In this document: positions 53,876 to 63,835 of the stretch, piece after piece
Layout of the letters: each line of letters opens with the position of its first letter
Numbering within the stretch: position 1 is the stretch's first letter
Assembly: GCA_963576725.1 (NCBI GenBank)
Contig: OY755243.1
Coordinates: forward strand, 36,183,846-36,247,845
Direction of reading: 5' to 3'
Origin: Azorinus chamasolen
Lineage: Eukaryota; Mollusca; Bivalvia; Cardiida; Solecurtidae
Length of the DNA stretch: 64,000 nucleotides
Notes under the pieces: generated by a model
Database searches by the model: none
What the model saw: only the letters and a program-made list of their open reading frames with translations
What the model was told of the DNA's origin: nothing
Translations under genes and position numbers: made by a program

Positions 53876-54215
53876 CAGTCAAGCATCTTGCTGCCACTTA
53901 TTAGAATCACCTCTCCGTCAAACATTATCTTGCTGCTACTCATTAGAATCTCTTCTCCATCAAACGTTATCTTGCTGCCACTTATTAGAATCGCCTCTCC
54001 GTCAAACATCTTGCTGCCACTTATTAGAATCGCCTCGCTGTCAAACATCTTGCTGCCACTTATTAGAATCGCCTCTCTGTCAAACATCTTGCTGCCACTT
54101 ATTAGAATCGCCTCTCTAAACATCTTGCTACCACTTATTAGAATCTCCTCTCCGTCAAACATTTTGCTGCTACTCATTAGAATCGCCTCACTGAGGTGAT
54201 TCTAATGAGTAGCAG
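53876..54215. repeat. 39/42-bp minisatellite, eight copies, with inverted end
   Basis: Unit gtcaaacatcttgctgccac, ttattagaatcgcctctct. Two early units are 42 bp (extra atc/tta). The last unit is followed at once by its inverted partial copy (gaggtgattctaatgagtag). Because 39 and 42 are multiples of 3, open frames of about 100 codons exist on both strands; they are repeat artefacts. Confidence 0.92.
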
Positions 54216-54268
54216 CAAGATAAGGTTTGGCATTTTAGTTATCTACAGCTTCGTCTTTCATTCTTTAT

Positions 54269-54505
54269 TTAACCCTTTACTCCATGAATATTCATGGCCA
54301 AAAATAATGATAGCATGAATATTAAAATCAATTTGTATAATTGCATGTGAACACAGAGATATTTGGCCTTGACAGAAACTGTAGAATCGTATCTATATTA
54401 TTTCATAAGCAGACAGAGCAGACCTTGATCAGACGACTCCTTCAGTAGCTATTTGATTTGGGTGTACTCTGTTTATAGAAAGGCATATTTGTGTAGTAAA
54501 TGGCT
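54269..54505. mobile_element. Family A TTAA MITE, right end worn
   Basis: TTAACCCTTTACTCCATGAA, cagaaactgtagaatcgtat, core gagcagaccttgatcagacg / gatttgggtgtactctgttt, then ggcatatttgtgtagtaaat. Confidence 0.72.
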
Positions 54506-54600
54506 TTGAAGTACAAAATATGTGTTGCCCAACAAGATATAGTATAAAATGGATGAAATGCTTCTTTACCTTCAGCATGTGGATGAGTAATTACCTAATT

Positions 54601-54661
54601 GCAACAGTTTGGATCCAGATGAGACACCATAACTTGGGATCACCAGTATCCAAACTGTTTG
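54601..54661. repeat. Family I palindrome
   Basis: gcaacagtttggatccagat and accagtatccaaactgtttg are inverted arms. Confidence 0.7.
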
Positions 54662-55678
54662 ACAGCCTGACTGCATTTTGAATATGGCATATGAACTAGA
54701 AAAATGTTGACCCTTAATATGTTAATAATTGCATACATACCAGAGTAGGCACTGATCAAATGGCTGATCTGATTAGTCTGATCTGGATCTACTCTGTTTG
54801 CAAATGCATTGAAAAGGTGTTAATACATCAGTAGATCATGACAAAGACTAGATGTTGACTGAAATAAAACATTTTGTAACACCATCAGATACTGCTGTTT
54901 CCTAAACGTAACAAGATATACACCCTGAGAAATATATTAGTGTCATAGGAGTCCTCTGATCTTGATCAACATTGTTTGTAAATGACAGACAACTTGTCTT
55001 CTGCATTCAAAATGTTATACTGTTTGCAGCACTGCTGTAGCTCTTCCTTCTGTCAGGGTCTGCATTGCTTGCAAATCAAAGTAAAGCATTCATGAAAGGT
55101 TCCTATGACAATCAGTCGTCCAAACATTGCCAGAACAATGGAAAGTTTCAATACAGGAAGTAGTTTTTGTGTGATGTAATAATATAGTAGCCATATTTAG
55201 TACATGCCCTTTCTGTACAGTATCTTAAGTATTAAGTCATTGTTGGTAAATGTAGGATTGTCAGATGAAATCTGTGAATGAAATATTTGACCTTTTCAAT
55301 AAACTACAAATAACCTCATTACTCATATTTTCCCTGTAAATTATCTTGGTAAAGTATGCTGAATTGTTAACCCTTTGAATGTAGGTAACATAAGCATTTG
55401 AAAATAGTGTAGACCCAGTTTAAATGCTTTAAGGCTAATTGTGAACCTCTGATAGTTGTGCATGTCTTATTCCCATTCCTGTTTGATGATTTTCTGCAGA
55501 GATATGGGACTTGGAAAATGTTGTCTGCGTGGTTTCTCCAAAATCTTTGTTCAGATTTTCATGAAACTTCTTAGGATTGGTCAACACCATGCCTAGTTGT
55601 GCATATTGTATTCCTTTTCTGGATCAATGATTGATATTCTGCAGAGTTATGGGACTTTTGCCCACACGCCAGAGTTAT
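54662..55678. other. Mostly unannotated; C-type core at 54735-54825
   Basis: ataccagagtaggcactgat and gatctggatctactctgttt are core arms. Near 55508-55690 two loosely similar stretches share tgggacttnng and ttctgcagagatatgggac / ttctgcagagttatgggac. Confidence 0.45.
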
Positions 55679-55990
55679 ATTGGGTTTTAGTTCTTTTATA
55701 CATTGTTAGTTAGAGGTGTTTAAGCTTTGTTAAAGTGGGGGCATTTATTATATAGGGTTTTAGTTCTGGATAAATACATTGTCAGTTAGGGGTGTTTAAA
55801 CTTTATTAAAGTGGGGGCCTTCTTTATATAGGGGTTTAGTTCTGTATAAATAGTATTAAATACATAGTCATTGTTAGTTAGGGGTGTTTAAACTTTGTTA
55901 AAGTGGGGGCATTCATTATATAGGGTTTTAGTGCTTTTATACATTGTTAGTTAGGGGTATTTAAATTTGGTTAAAGTGGGGGCATTTATT
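55679..55990. repeat. 73-92-bp tandem repeat, four copies
   Basis: Unit words: tagttcttttatacattgtt, agttaggggtgtttaaactt, tgttaaagtgggggcattta. The third copy is longer by an inserted taaatagtattaaatacata segment. Confidence 0.88.
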
Positions 55991-55999
55991 AAGGAGAAT

Positions 56000-56395
56000 G
56001 CAGTAATCAGACAACCACGATGTTGTAAAGCACCATGTATTTCTAATGCAGTAATCAGACAACCATGGTGTTGTAAAGCACCGTGAGTTTCTTATGCAGT
56101 AATCAGACAACCACGATGTTGTAAAGCACCGTGAGTTCGTAATGCAGTAATCAGACAACTATGGTGTTTTAAAGCACCATGAGTTTCTAATGCAGTAATC
56201 AAACAACCACAATGTTGTAAAGCACCGTGAGTTCGTAATGCAGTAATCAGACAACTATGGTGTTGTAAAGCACCGTGAGTTTCTAATGCAGTAATCAAAC
56301 AACCATGGTGTTGTAAAGCACCATGAGTTCGTAATGCAGTAATCAGACAACTATGGTGTTGTAAAGCACCATGAGTTTGTAATGCAGTATTATCC
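56000..56395. repeat. 48-bp minisatellite, eight copies plus a partial
   Basis: Units start at 56000, 56048, 56096, 56144, 56192, 56240, 56288, 56336 and 56384. Each is gcagtaatcagacaaccayg, rtgttgtaaagcaccrtgag, tttctaat. 48 is a multiple of 3, so a 118-codon reverse frame stays open by chance. Adjacent to the array at 55679-55990. Confidence 0.95.
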
Positions 56396-56608
56396 ACTTT
56401 GGCACCATTTTGATAATTTGAAACAAGACTCTCAGAGACGTTGATCAAACTGCTCCTGAAAGAATAACTTGGTCTTGGTCTGCACTATTTGTCTAAGTTT
56501 GTCTGCCAGAATACTTAGAGTAATTATGATATAAGTAGGATTGACAACCTGTGGCTGCTATCAACTCTTTAAATGCTCATGGTTTATTTGTGATAACCTA
56601 TGCAAATA
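56396..56608. other. Unannotated
   Basis: Nothing recognised. Confidence 0.4.
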
Positions 56609-56804
56609 CAGTAGAACCTGTCTTAAGTGACCAGATCTGTATAAGATCTATAAGGCAGGTGGTTGCTTAATGCAGGTCAAACGTAATACAGAAAGCTCCT
56701 ATAGGAACTTTCTGCATTACCTTTGCTCTGCATTAAGCAACCACCTGCTTTTTAAGATGTATGTGTCCAATCAATATAAGGTCACTTGAGACAGGTTCTA
56801 CTAT
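56609..56804. mobile_element. Family D MITE, complete
   Basis: CAGTAGAACCTGTCTTAAGT and, reverse-complemented, TAGTAGAACCTGTCTCAAGT. The core acgtaatacagaaagctcct, ataggaactttctgcattac has one central mismatch. Confidence 0.85.
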
Positions 56805-56816
56805 AGTTTGAATAGA

Positions 56817-56905
56817 TCTGGGTCCATGCTTATAAAACTTTTTAGTTGAGTCTGAGTTTGTTCTGAAGCTTTTGATTGGTCAGATTTTTTATAAGCATGG
56901 ATACA
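56817..56905. repeat. Inverted repeat with tccatgcttataaaa arms
   Basis: gatctgggtccatgcttata and tataagcatggatacagatg are inverted around about 45 bases. Not matched elsewhere in the window. Confidence 0.55.
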
Positions 56906-57529
56906 GATGCCGAGCAACTGAGAATCTTATCAGACTAACTGATTTCATGTTCAGATTGTAATTTTTGAAAGAAAATTTTACAATGCTAATTTAAGCAAGC
57001 TGCATTTTTTGTCAAAGACAGTTGATGAATTGAGGTTAACTGTTTGGGGTGTATGAGAGAGTAGGTTGGTTTTATGAATGGAAGTGGAAACATGCCTCCA
57101 GCAGGGAGCTGCTGTGTCTATATGAAAGCTGATCTCTGTGGGAGAAAAAATACTCTACAATTGTCTGCATCACCTCAAGTCTTCTGAACATATTGACTGC
57201 TTCATTAATTTGCCTTATCTTTTATAAATTAGTAGTGCCCCATTTTAGATTTACAGGTGCCTAGTGATTACCAACTGTTTCTAAGCAAATATGGTCATGT
57301 GCCTTGTTTTTTAAACATAAAGTATCCTATTCTTGAAATATTAAGTGGAAAACAGGTCAAAGGTTTCTGGAAAACTGCTATAGATATAGTCGACTGACAA
57401 AGTGGTTTTTTCATTCTTAGTCCAAATCGTACAACCACCTTTCAAAGCCTGTTTATATTGCTGTAAACTGCTTCCTGAAATAGTGACCCCCTGTAGTAGG
57501 CTTCATCACCACTCAAAATTAGTCTTAGT
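56906..57529. other. Unannotated
   Basis: No gene or element recognised. Confidence 0.4.
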
Positions 57530-57968
57530 CGTAGACACTATGAATATTCATGTAAGATTTAATATCATGAATATTGATTAGTTTATATTTTATAATGACA
57601 CTAACAATATAGGAAGTTTTGACCATGGCAAAAACAGAATAATTTCTATATTAACCCTTTCCTCCATAAATATGCCTTTCTACGCCTCTGTAAAAGTCAC
57701 CTGTTGAAACCATTGTGATAAATAAAGCATTTGCTCCATAGGAGCAAAATTGCTCTATTTATCACAATGGTTTCAAAACAACACAGTTCTAAAATTTTCA
57801 TTTTCTGTAGTAAATACTCCTTTTCGGTAGATTCATTCAAAGAGGTGGGATCTAAAAATAGCATACATTGGAAAGGGTTAACAGAGCAGACTGATCAGGA
57901 GCTGTCTGATATGGGTCTACTCTGTTTGCAAAGGCATAGAAAGGCATATTTATGGAGTAAAGGGTTAA
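57530..57968. mobile_element. Family A MITE hosting a reverse family B insertion
   Basis: gaatattcatgtaagattta, gaccatggcaaaaacagaat, then after the insertion cagagcagactgatcaggag, gatatgggtctactctgttt and tatggagtaaagggttaa. Confidence 0.8.
57651..57881. mobile_element. Family B TTAA MITE nested in A, reverse orientation
   Basis: TTAACCCTTTCCTCCATAAA to cattggaaagggttaa, TTAA at both edges. The arms aaaccattgtgataaataaa / ctatttatcacaatggtttc surround gcatttgctccataggagca. Confidence 0.88.
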
Positions 57969-58505
57969 AACATGTAGAAGCATATTTCCATTATTATGAT
58001 GATTTTAGTATTTGAATATGTACTTATATCTATTGCTATCTGGCTGGCCAGGAACTTACTGAATTAACTCTCATAGGATAAATGTTGGTTTTATGTTGGA
58101 CCCTGAGGAGGTTGAACTTTTGCCCAGCTCTTGTGTAAGGTTGAGTGCTTAACCCATGAAATAGTAGGAGGCTTATCAGATTGCTTCATATTTAACATGA
58201 TGCTAGCAAAATTGTGAAAAAAAAATGTTGTAAATACTGTGGATGCTGGTGAGTTACTGCAGGTCTCATCAGGACCCGATTGGTTTGACACTCTAGTGTT
58301 TTGATAATAGATAATGAAATAGAAGAAAATCTACTCACAGGTTTGAAAGTGATGACAATTTAGGCTGGACGCTGGTTAGAGGTTTATTTTCCCATTTGTA
58401 TATTGTCTACCTATTAGGATCAAGGTCAAGAATGAATGAGTAAGCACTTTGTTTGGGTTCCTGGTTTTTATCAACAGCAAGGTAAAACCAGTAGTTCAAC
58501 ATTTT
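57969..58505. other. Unannotated
   Basis: A short reverse-frame element end like gtctcatcaggacccgattggtttgac near 58263 may be a family I half. Otherwise nothing. Confidence 0.4.
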
Positions 58506-58762
58506 AGCTCACATAGCCCTTTCCCCATGAATATTCATATACGAAATAATGACATTATGAATATTGATTATATAATGAAACATGAAAACAGGATATTTTG
58601 GCCATGGCAGAAACTACATTAATCAGGTATCTATATTTCATCCGCAAACTGCAGACCTTGATCAGATGGCTCCAGCAGGAGCCTTCTGATCTGGGTCTTC
58701 TCTCTTTGTTTGCAAAAATGTAGAAAGGTGTATAGATACATAATTATGGAGTAAAGGGCTAG
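58506..58762. mobile_element. Family A MITE
   Basis: ccctttccccatgaatattc, ggccatggcagaaactacat, gatcagatggctccagcagg / agccttctgatctgggtctt, tatggagtaaagggctagc. Confidence 0.75.
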
Positions 58763-58849
58763 CATGAAATACAGGGCTTTGTCATCATTTTGGGAAGATG
58801 ACCCATAACCTTGAAATGGGGAGTTTTGTATGATTATCCCCTGCCAAAG

Positions 58850-59565
58850 ACAGAAGGGAATTGTTTTGGATTTGACATTCGACCTGAGTTATAGAAAATC
58901 TTGTCCGGAGCATATCTCCTACATTATTTGAGGTAGGAATGCCAAATTGTGAGTGTGAGTACATCTTGGGATGGCAAAGTGTCACATACCATTTAAAGGT
59001 CGCTGTGGCCTTGACCTTGACTATCTGTGTGTCTGTGTACAGCTCTCCTATATTACCTGAGGTATGAATGCAAAATTTGGTGTGTGTGTGTGTGTTTGTG
59101 AGTTCATCTTGGGATGGAGGAGTGCCACATACAATTTTCAGGACTCTTTTGACCTTGACCTCTGACCTCAGCTACAGAAAATCTGTTTCCTGGGGTGTAT
59201 CTCCTATATTACTTGACATGGGAATGGTGGAGTGTCACATACCATTTTCAGGTATCTGTGACCTTGACCTTGACCTGACCTCGGTTGTAGAAAATCCCAT
59301 GTCCGGAGTGAGACTCTTATATAACTGCCAAATTTGGTGTGTGAGTACATTTTGGGATGGCGTAGTACTAAATTCAGGTCTCAGTGACCTTGACCGCTGA
59401 CCACAGGTATAGAAAAACCTTGTCAAGAGCAATATCTCCTCAATTACTTGAGGTAGGAATGCCAAATTTGGTGTGTGAGTACATCTTGGGATTTGGAGTG
59501 TCACATACCATTCTCAGGTCTCTTGACCTTGACCGCTTACCTGAACTACAGAAAAACTTTTTGTA
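58850..59565. repeat. Degenerate tandem repeat with 'gaccttgacc' units
   Basis: Four to five units of roughly 120-145 bp: gaggtaggaatgccaaattt, ggtgtgtgagtacatcttgg, gtgtcacataccattttcag, gtgaccttgaccttgacct, acagaaaaycttgtccggag. One unit has a (tg)n run near 59079. Confidence 0.8.
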
Positions 59566-60053
59566 CACCTAAATTATGCCCTTGGGGTCAAAATTGGCCC
59601 AGCCCCAGGGGTGGCCAGTTTTCAATAGAAGCGTATAGTGAAAACTTTTAAAATATTTTCCTCTGAAAGTGGAAGGTTCTCATGCAGTTTTCATATTTAG
59701 CACATAACATCATGTTCAGGTCCTCTACAAAAAGTTACATAAATTATATCCCTGGAGTCAAAATTGGCCCCACCCCAGGGGTGGCCAGTTTTCAATAGAA
59801 ACATATAGTGAAAACTTTGAAAATCTTCTCCTGAAACTGGAAGGTTGTCAGCTTTCATATTTGGCACATAGCATCATGTTCAGGTCCTCTACAAAAGTTA
59901 TGAATATAAATTATGCCTCTGGGGTCAAAATTGACCCAGCCCCAGGTATGACCAGTTTTCTATAGAAACAAACAGTGAAAAACTTTGAAAATCTTCTCCT
60001 CTGATTGTCTGGTGACTGGTGAGCGATATCAGGGCCATCATGGCCCTCTTGTT
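59565..60053. repeat. Family F tandem repeat, three units with terminus
   Basis: Three units of about 165 bp (ctacaaaagttatataaatt, gcccctggggtcaaaattgg, gtggccagttttcaatagaa, gtgaaaactttgaaaatctt). The last ends in tggtgagcgatatcagggcc, atcatggccctcttgt. Confidence 0.82.
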
Positions 60054-60792
60054 AAGATGGGACATGAACACAGGAATTTTTCTCCATGGCAGAAACTTTA
60101 GAATCATATAGATATATTATTTCATAAGTAAACAGAGAAGACCTTGATGCTTGTGCAGTTTTAATAGAGCTGACTCTGCAGTGAGTGTTTCTACCAGTAC
60201 CAAAAATTATTGATTACATAATCAAATGCCATTATAAAATTCAGTTAATAAATATTTATGATGTCATTATATCTTACATGAATATTGAACAAATAAATGA
60301 ATTATGAAACTGATTCTACAGTTTCTGTCATCATGTCATAGCCAAATATTCCATCAGGGTTTCCGTTATTGCAGGATCCTGCATCCCTCACGCAGTAATG
60401 AAGCTCTGGGACCCTCAGATTATGGACAACTGCATTCCCAAGGAAGCGCTGCCCATTTCATCTAAATCCTTCTTGATAGTTTGTATTTTGGAATTACTTC
60501 TGATAAAAGTGTATTGAAATACAGATGAAGACAATGGCTTAAGTAAAGTAAGGTTTGCATAGTTATTTTGCCAATGCTTTGGCAAAAGATGGTGATAAAA
60601 TAAAATTTGCTGGAACTTGGACCCTCTTAATATTGTCAGGGACCCTTGACTTTTTTACCAGAATGTCCCTGGGACCCTCAGCTTGAAAGTCCTACTGGAA
60701 ACCCTGTTCATAATGCCATTATATCTATTTTAATACACATGGAACTTTTCATTATTTCTTACATGTTGAATATTAATGAGGTGAAGGGATAA
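60054..60792. mobile_element. Family A MITE, worn, hosting a CAGGG-ended element
   Basis: agatgggacatgaacacagg, ccatggcagaaactttagaa and aaacagagaagaccttgatg at the left; tttctgtcatcatgtcatag before and ataatgccattatatctatt after the insertion; right end aatgaggtgaagggataac. It probably includes a second partial A copy. Confidence 0.55.
60355..60706. mobile_element. CAGGG-ended MITE nested in family A
   Basis: Ends CAGGGTTTCCGTTATTGCAG and, reverse-complemented, CAGGGTTTCCAGTAGGAC. Flanks are TCCAT at left and TTCAT at right (4 of 5), consistent with a worn 5-bp duplication. Internal gggaccctc words repeat in both halves. Confidence 0.65.
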
Positions 60793-60797
60793 CAGTA

Positions 60798-60900
60798 GCA
60801 TCTCATGATACCAATGGTATCTCATGATATCAATGGCATATCATGATGTCAATGGCATCTCATGATATGGCATCTCATGATGTCAATGGCATCTCATTTG
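60798..60900. repeat. ~20-bp tandem repeat (gcatctcatgatgtcaatg)
   Basis: Five units of ggcatctcatgatrtcaat with small deletions; ends at a family I half (ggatccaaactgttttaaag). Confidence 0.85.
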
Positions 60901-60986
60901 GATCCAAACTGTTTTAAAGGTAGTAACATGCAGTAAGAGTTTTAAAAATGGCAGCTTTGCTCCATATGAGGCAGAACTACTTCAGA

Positions 60987-61237
60987 TTAAACCCCTTCCC
61001 TGTTCTAAGTTTAGTCCAAATTTCAATACCTACTGAATATTCATTAACATAATAGTTATAAAGAAATATGGAAGTTGGAACATTGTAGACATTTTAGAAA
61101 GCAAAGAAACAGGTTTATCAAATTCTAGTAGCAAACAGAGCTGACCCTGATAAGACGGCTCCTCTAGGACCCATCTGATCTGGGTCTACTCTTTTTGCAA
61201 ATGCATGAAAACACGTTTGTATGAGGGAAAGGGTTAA
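60987..61237. mobile_element. Family C TTAA MITE, complete
   Basis: TTAAACCCCTTCCCTGTTCT to tatgagggaaagggttaa, core gctgaccctgataagacggc / acccatctgatctgggtcta with tcctctagga. Confidence 0.87.
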
Positions 61238-61634
61238 GAGTCCAGTGTCACTGCATCTTGCTCCAGTCTGTTTGCTTAGGTTATGATAAGTTAACTGGCA
61301 ATATGCATTTAGGGTTTGTGAAAGCCTATGTTCCTACCATAACAATATTTGTTAAGACTTGTACTGCTTGTTTTCCATCTTGCTCCTCTTTGATGTTTTA
61401 TTGTGTCTACAGCTCTATTTACACTTTTATTGCAGTACAAAGTCTGGCTTGAATATGTAGATAGTCTGGGTCTAAGACAATGTAATTTGTATATTACACA
61501 TAGGATTGATCGGTGTGTTTATAATACAATAAAAATGATTTTGTCAAGATATGGTTTTAAAACTCTGAAATAAAACACAGGAGATTGGCTTTAGTTGGTA
61601 GTTATGACTGTCTGTTATGATTTTTTTCTACTGT
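61238..61634. other. Unannotated
   Basis: Nothing recognised. Confidence 0.4.
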
Positions 61635-62080
61635 TTAACCCTTTCTCTGTTCTATATTTATTTCAAATTCAATACCTACTGAATATTCTTGGGATGAATA
61701 GTTATAATGAAATACAGTAAAACCTCTCTATAACGGACACTAATTTGTGTTAATTACTTGGTATTTAGGGCAGGTGGCCACTTAAAGCAAGGTGAAAGTA
61801 AAACAGAACGCTCCTACAGGAGCGTTCTGTTTTACTTTTAGCTTGCTTTAAGCAGCCACCTGCCTTTAACACAAAATACTTGATGTAATTTAGTGGCCAT
61901 TATAGAGAGGTTTTACTGTATGGAACAGGAAGGTGGAACATTGTAGCCATTTTGGAAACTAAAATTTACATTAGCAAACGGAGCAGACCCTGATCAGACG
62001 GCTCCTACAGGAATTGTCTGATCTGGGTTTTCTCTGTTTGCAAATGCATGAAAAGGTGTCCATATGAAGGAAAGGGTTAA
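61635..62080. mobile_element. Family C MITE hosting a family D insertion
   Basis: TTAACCCTTTCTCTGTTCTA ... ataatgaaata, then tggaacaggaaggtggaaca ... catatgaaggaaagggttaa. The core has gatcagacggctcctacagg / aattgtctgatctgggtttt. Confidence 0.88.
61715..61918. mobile_element. Family D MITE nested in C, perfect core
   Basis: CAGTAAAACCTCTCTATAAC and its inverted copy, TA at 61713-61714 and 61919-61920. The core gtaaaacagaacgctcctac, aggagcgttctgttttac is a perfect palindrome. Confidence 0.92.
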
Positions 62081-62162
62081 ATACCAGGTATTGCATGGAA
62101 AATGTTTGATGTAACAAGGCAGTTCCTAGAAAGTGATTAGCAGATAAAATGTAAATATACAC

Positions 62163-62341
62163 CAGAGCTCCAGATAAGATGTGTAACTAAACATTTTCAA
62201 CAATAGCTCCTTTATTTCTCCATCAAATCCTATACTGTCACCACTCTTTAGAATTGTTTCTTCGGGACGATTCTAAAGAGTGGTCACAGTATAGGGTTTG
62301 GTGGAGAAATGAGGATGTTAGTATTTAAACCTGTAGCCCTG
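62163..62341. mobile_element. Family E hairpin element
   Basis: CAGAGCTCCAGATAAGATG at left, CAGGGCTACAGGTTTAAAT (reverse-complemented) at right. The hairpin arms are cctatactgtcaccactctt, tagaat / attctaaagagtggtcacag. Confidence 0.75.
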
Positions 62342-62535
62342 TATACAGCACACTCCACTTCAGCTGGGTAACAATGTTCATGGGACCTTGAAACAAATAC
62401 TGTTCTGTCCAAGAATTATTACAAGGTTCTGGTCTACAGTGAGAATTTCATCCAGATGTTGTTGTTAATAGTTGATAAATTATTGTCACATGCATCAGAA
62501 TGTGGACTGGGGACTAGAGAGTATCCTTCAACATC
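62342..62535. other. Unannotated
   Basis: Nothing recognised. Confidence 0.4.
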
Positions 62536-62925
62536 AAAATCTTTGCAAGCGATAGCAGGCCAGATATCATAACATCTGGAATTATTTAACCCTTAGTTTC
62601 TTTCATATAAACACATTTTCACACCTATGCAAACGGAGTAGACCAAGATCAGACGACTCCTGTAGGAGTCGTCTGATCAGAGTCTGCTATGTTTGCTTGT
62701 GACATAATATACATCTGATCAAAACTTAGCAAAATCTTTGCAAGCGATATCCGGCCAGATATTGTAACACCTGGAATTGTTTAACACTTTCTTTCATATA
62801 AAAGCATTTTCACCCCTATGCAAACAGAGTAGACCCAGATCAGATGACTCTTGTTGGAGCTGTCTGATCAGGGTCTGCTATGTTTACTTATGACATAATA
62901 TATATCTGCCTTGGTTGAATATTCC
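62536..62925. repeat. 195-bp direct duplication carrying A-type MITE left halves
   Basis: aaaatctttgcaagcgatag starts at 62536 and aaaatctttgcaagcgatat at 62731. Each unit contains ggaattrtttaac, ctttcatataaa, tatgcaaac(a/g)gagtagacc and a core (gactcctgtaggagtc in the first, gactcttgttggagct in the second). The duplicate is several percent diverged. Confidence 0.85.
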
Positions 62926-62990
62926 TTGATTCGTGTTATTTTTAAAATGTAATTATTTCTTGCATGTATATTCATGGAGTAAAGGGTTAA
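62782..62990. mobile_element. Family A/C MITE (second duplicate, with right end)
   Basis: tttaacactttctttcatat to tattcatggagtaaagggttaa. The core is gatcagatgactcttgttgg / agctgtctgatcagggtctg. Confidence 0.75.
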
Positions 62991-63220
62991 CCCTTTCCTC
63001 CGTAAATATGCCTTTCTACGCCTGTGTAATAGTCACATCATGAAACCATTGTGATAAATAGAGCATTTGCTCCTACAGGAGCAAATGCTCTATTTATCAC
63101 AATGGTTTTAAAAAGATCTACAAAATTCTCAAATTTTCCTTTTCTCTAGTTAATGCTCCTTTTTGGTAGATTCTTTGAAAGAGGTTGTGTCTAAAAATAA
63201 CCTATGGAGGAAAGGGTTAA
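62987..63220. mobile_element. Family B TTAA MITE, complete, perfect core
   Basis: TTAACCCTTTCCTCCGTAAA to atggaggaaagggttaa. Perfect arms aaaccattgtgataaatag, agcatttgctcctacaggag, caaatgctctatttatcaca, atggttt. Confidence 0.93.
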
Positions 63221-63327
63221 GCAATGAGCAGGGACCATTGTGCTCTGTATTACAAAACCAATGCTACAAATGATATACTGCAACTAATGATATCAAATGT
63301 TACAAGTGGAGTTTATTGTATGTTCAT
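63221..63327. other. Unannotated spacer
   Basis: Nothing recognised. Confidence 0.4.
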
Positions 63328-63472
63328 TTAACCCATTACCTCATAGACAATTTTTAGAAACAACCTCTTTGAATAAATCTACCGAAAATGAGCATTAACT
63401 GGAGAAAAGGAAAATTTTAGAATTGTTTAGTTCTGAAACCATTGTGATAAATAGAGCATTAATTTTGCTCCA
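63328..63472. mobile_element. Family B MITE, left half
   Basis: TTTAACCCATTACCTCATAG to gagcattaattttgctcc, cut in the middle of the central palindrome where the next A element begins. Confidence 0.75.
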
Positions 63473-63835
63473 ATAACCCGTTACCTTATGAATAATGATG
63501 GAAGAAATAATGACTGAACGAATATGAATGAGCTGAAAGTTTATTTATTGGCATGGGAATGTTTTACCAAGATACAGGCCTGGAAAATTCCGCTCGCCAT
63601 GACGAGTAACTTTCTTGCAGGACAAGTAGAATTTCAGAAAATTTAACAATGAATTTAAGTAAAATAAGACAAAAGCAGCTGGCAGGACGAGTAAAAGTTT
63701 TAAGATTTTTCCAGCCCTGAGATATAAACTGTAGAATTTCACAAGCAAACAGAATAGTCCCTGATCAGATGGCTCCAACAGGAGTCGTCTGATCTGGATC
63801 TTTGCAAAGGCGTCTCTATCAGACAAAGGGTTGAC
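63473..63835. mobile_element. Family A MITE hosting a CAGG-ended element
   Basis: ataacccgttaccttatgaa, gaagaaataatgactgaacg, then after the insertion agatataaactgtagaattt, core gatcagatggctccaacagg / agtcgtctgatctggatctt, worn end agacaaagggttga. Confidence 0.7.
63575..63719. mobile_element. CAGG-ended MITE, 145 bp, 5-bp target duplication
   Basis: Ends CAGGCCTGGAAAATT and, reverse-complemented, CAGGGCTGGAAAAATC. AGATA lies on both sides (63570-63574, 63720-63724). It contains atgacgagtaac, aggacaagtag and aggacgagtaaa, the same motif (reverse complement ctcgtcc/cttgtcc) as in the 6593 and 9797 elements. Confidence 0.85.

Noticed and set aside
59068..59572. Open frames with repeated DLDL peptides
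   Set aside because: They arise from the gaccttgacc tandem repeat in shifting frames.
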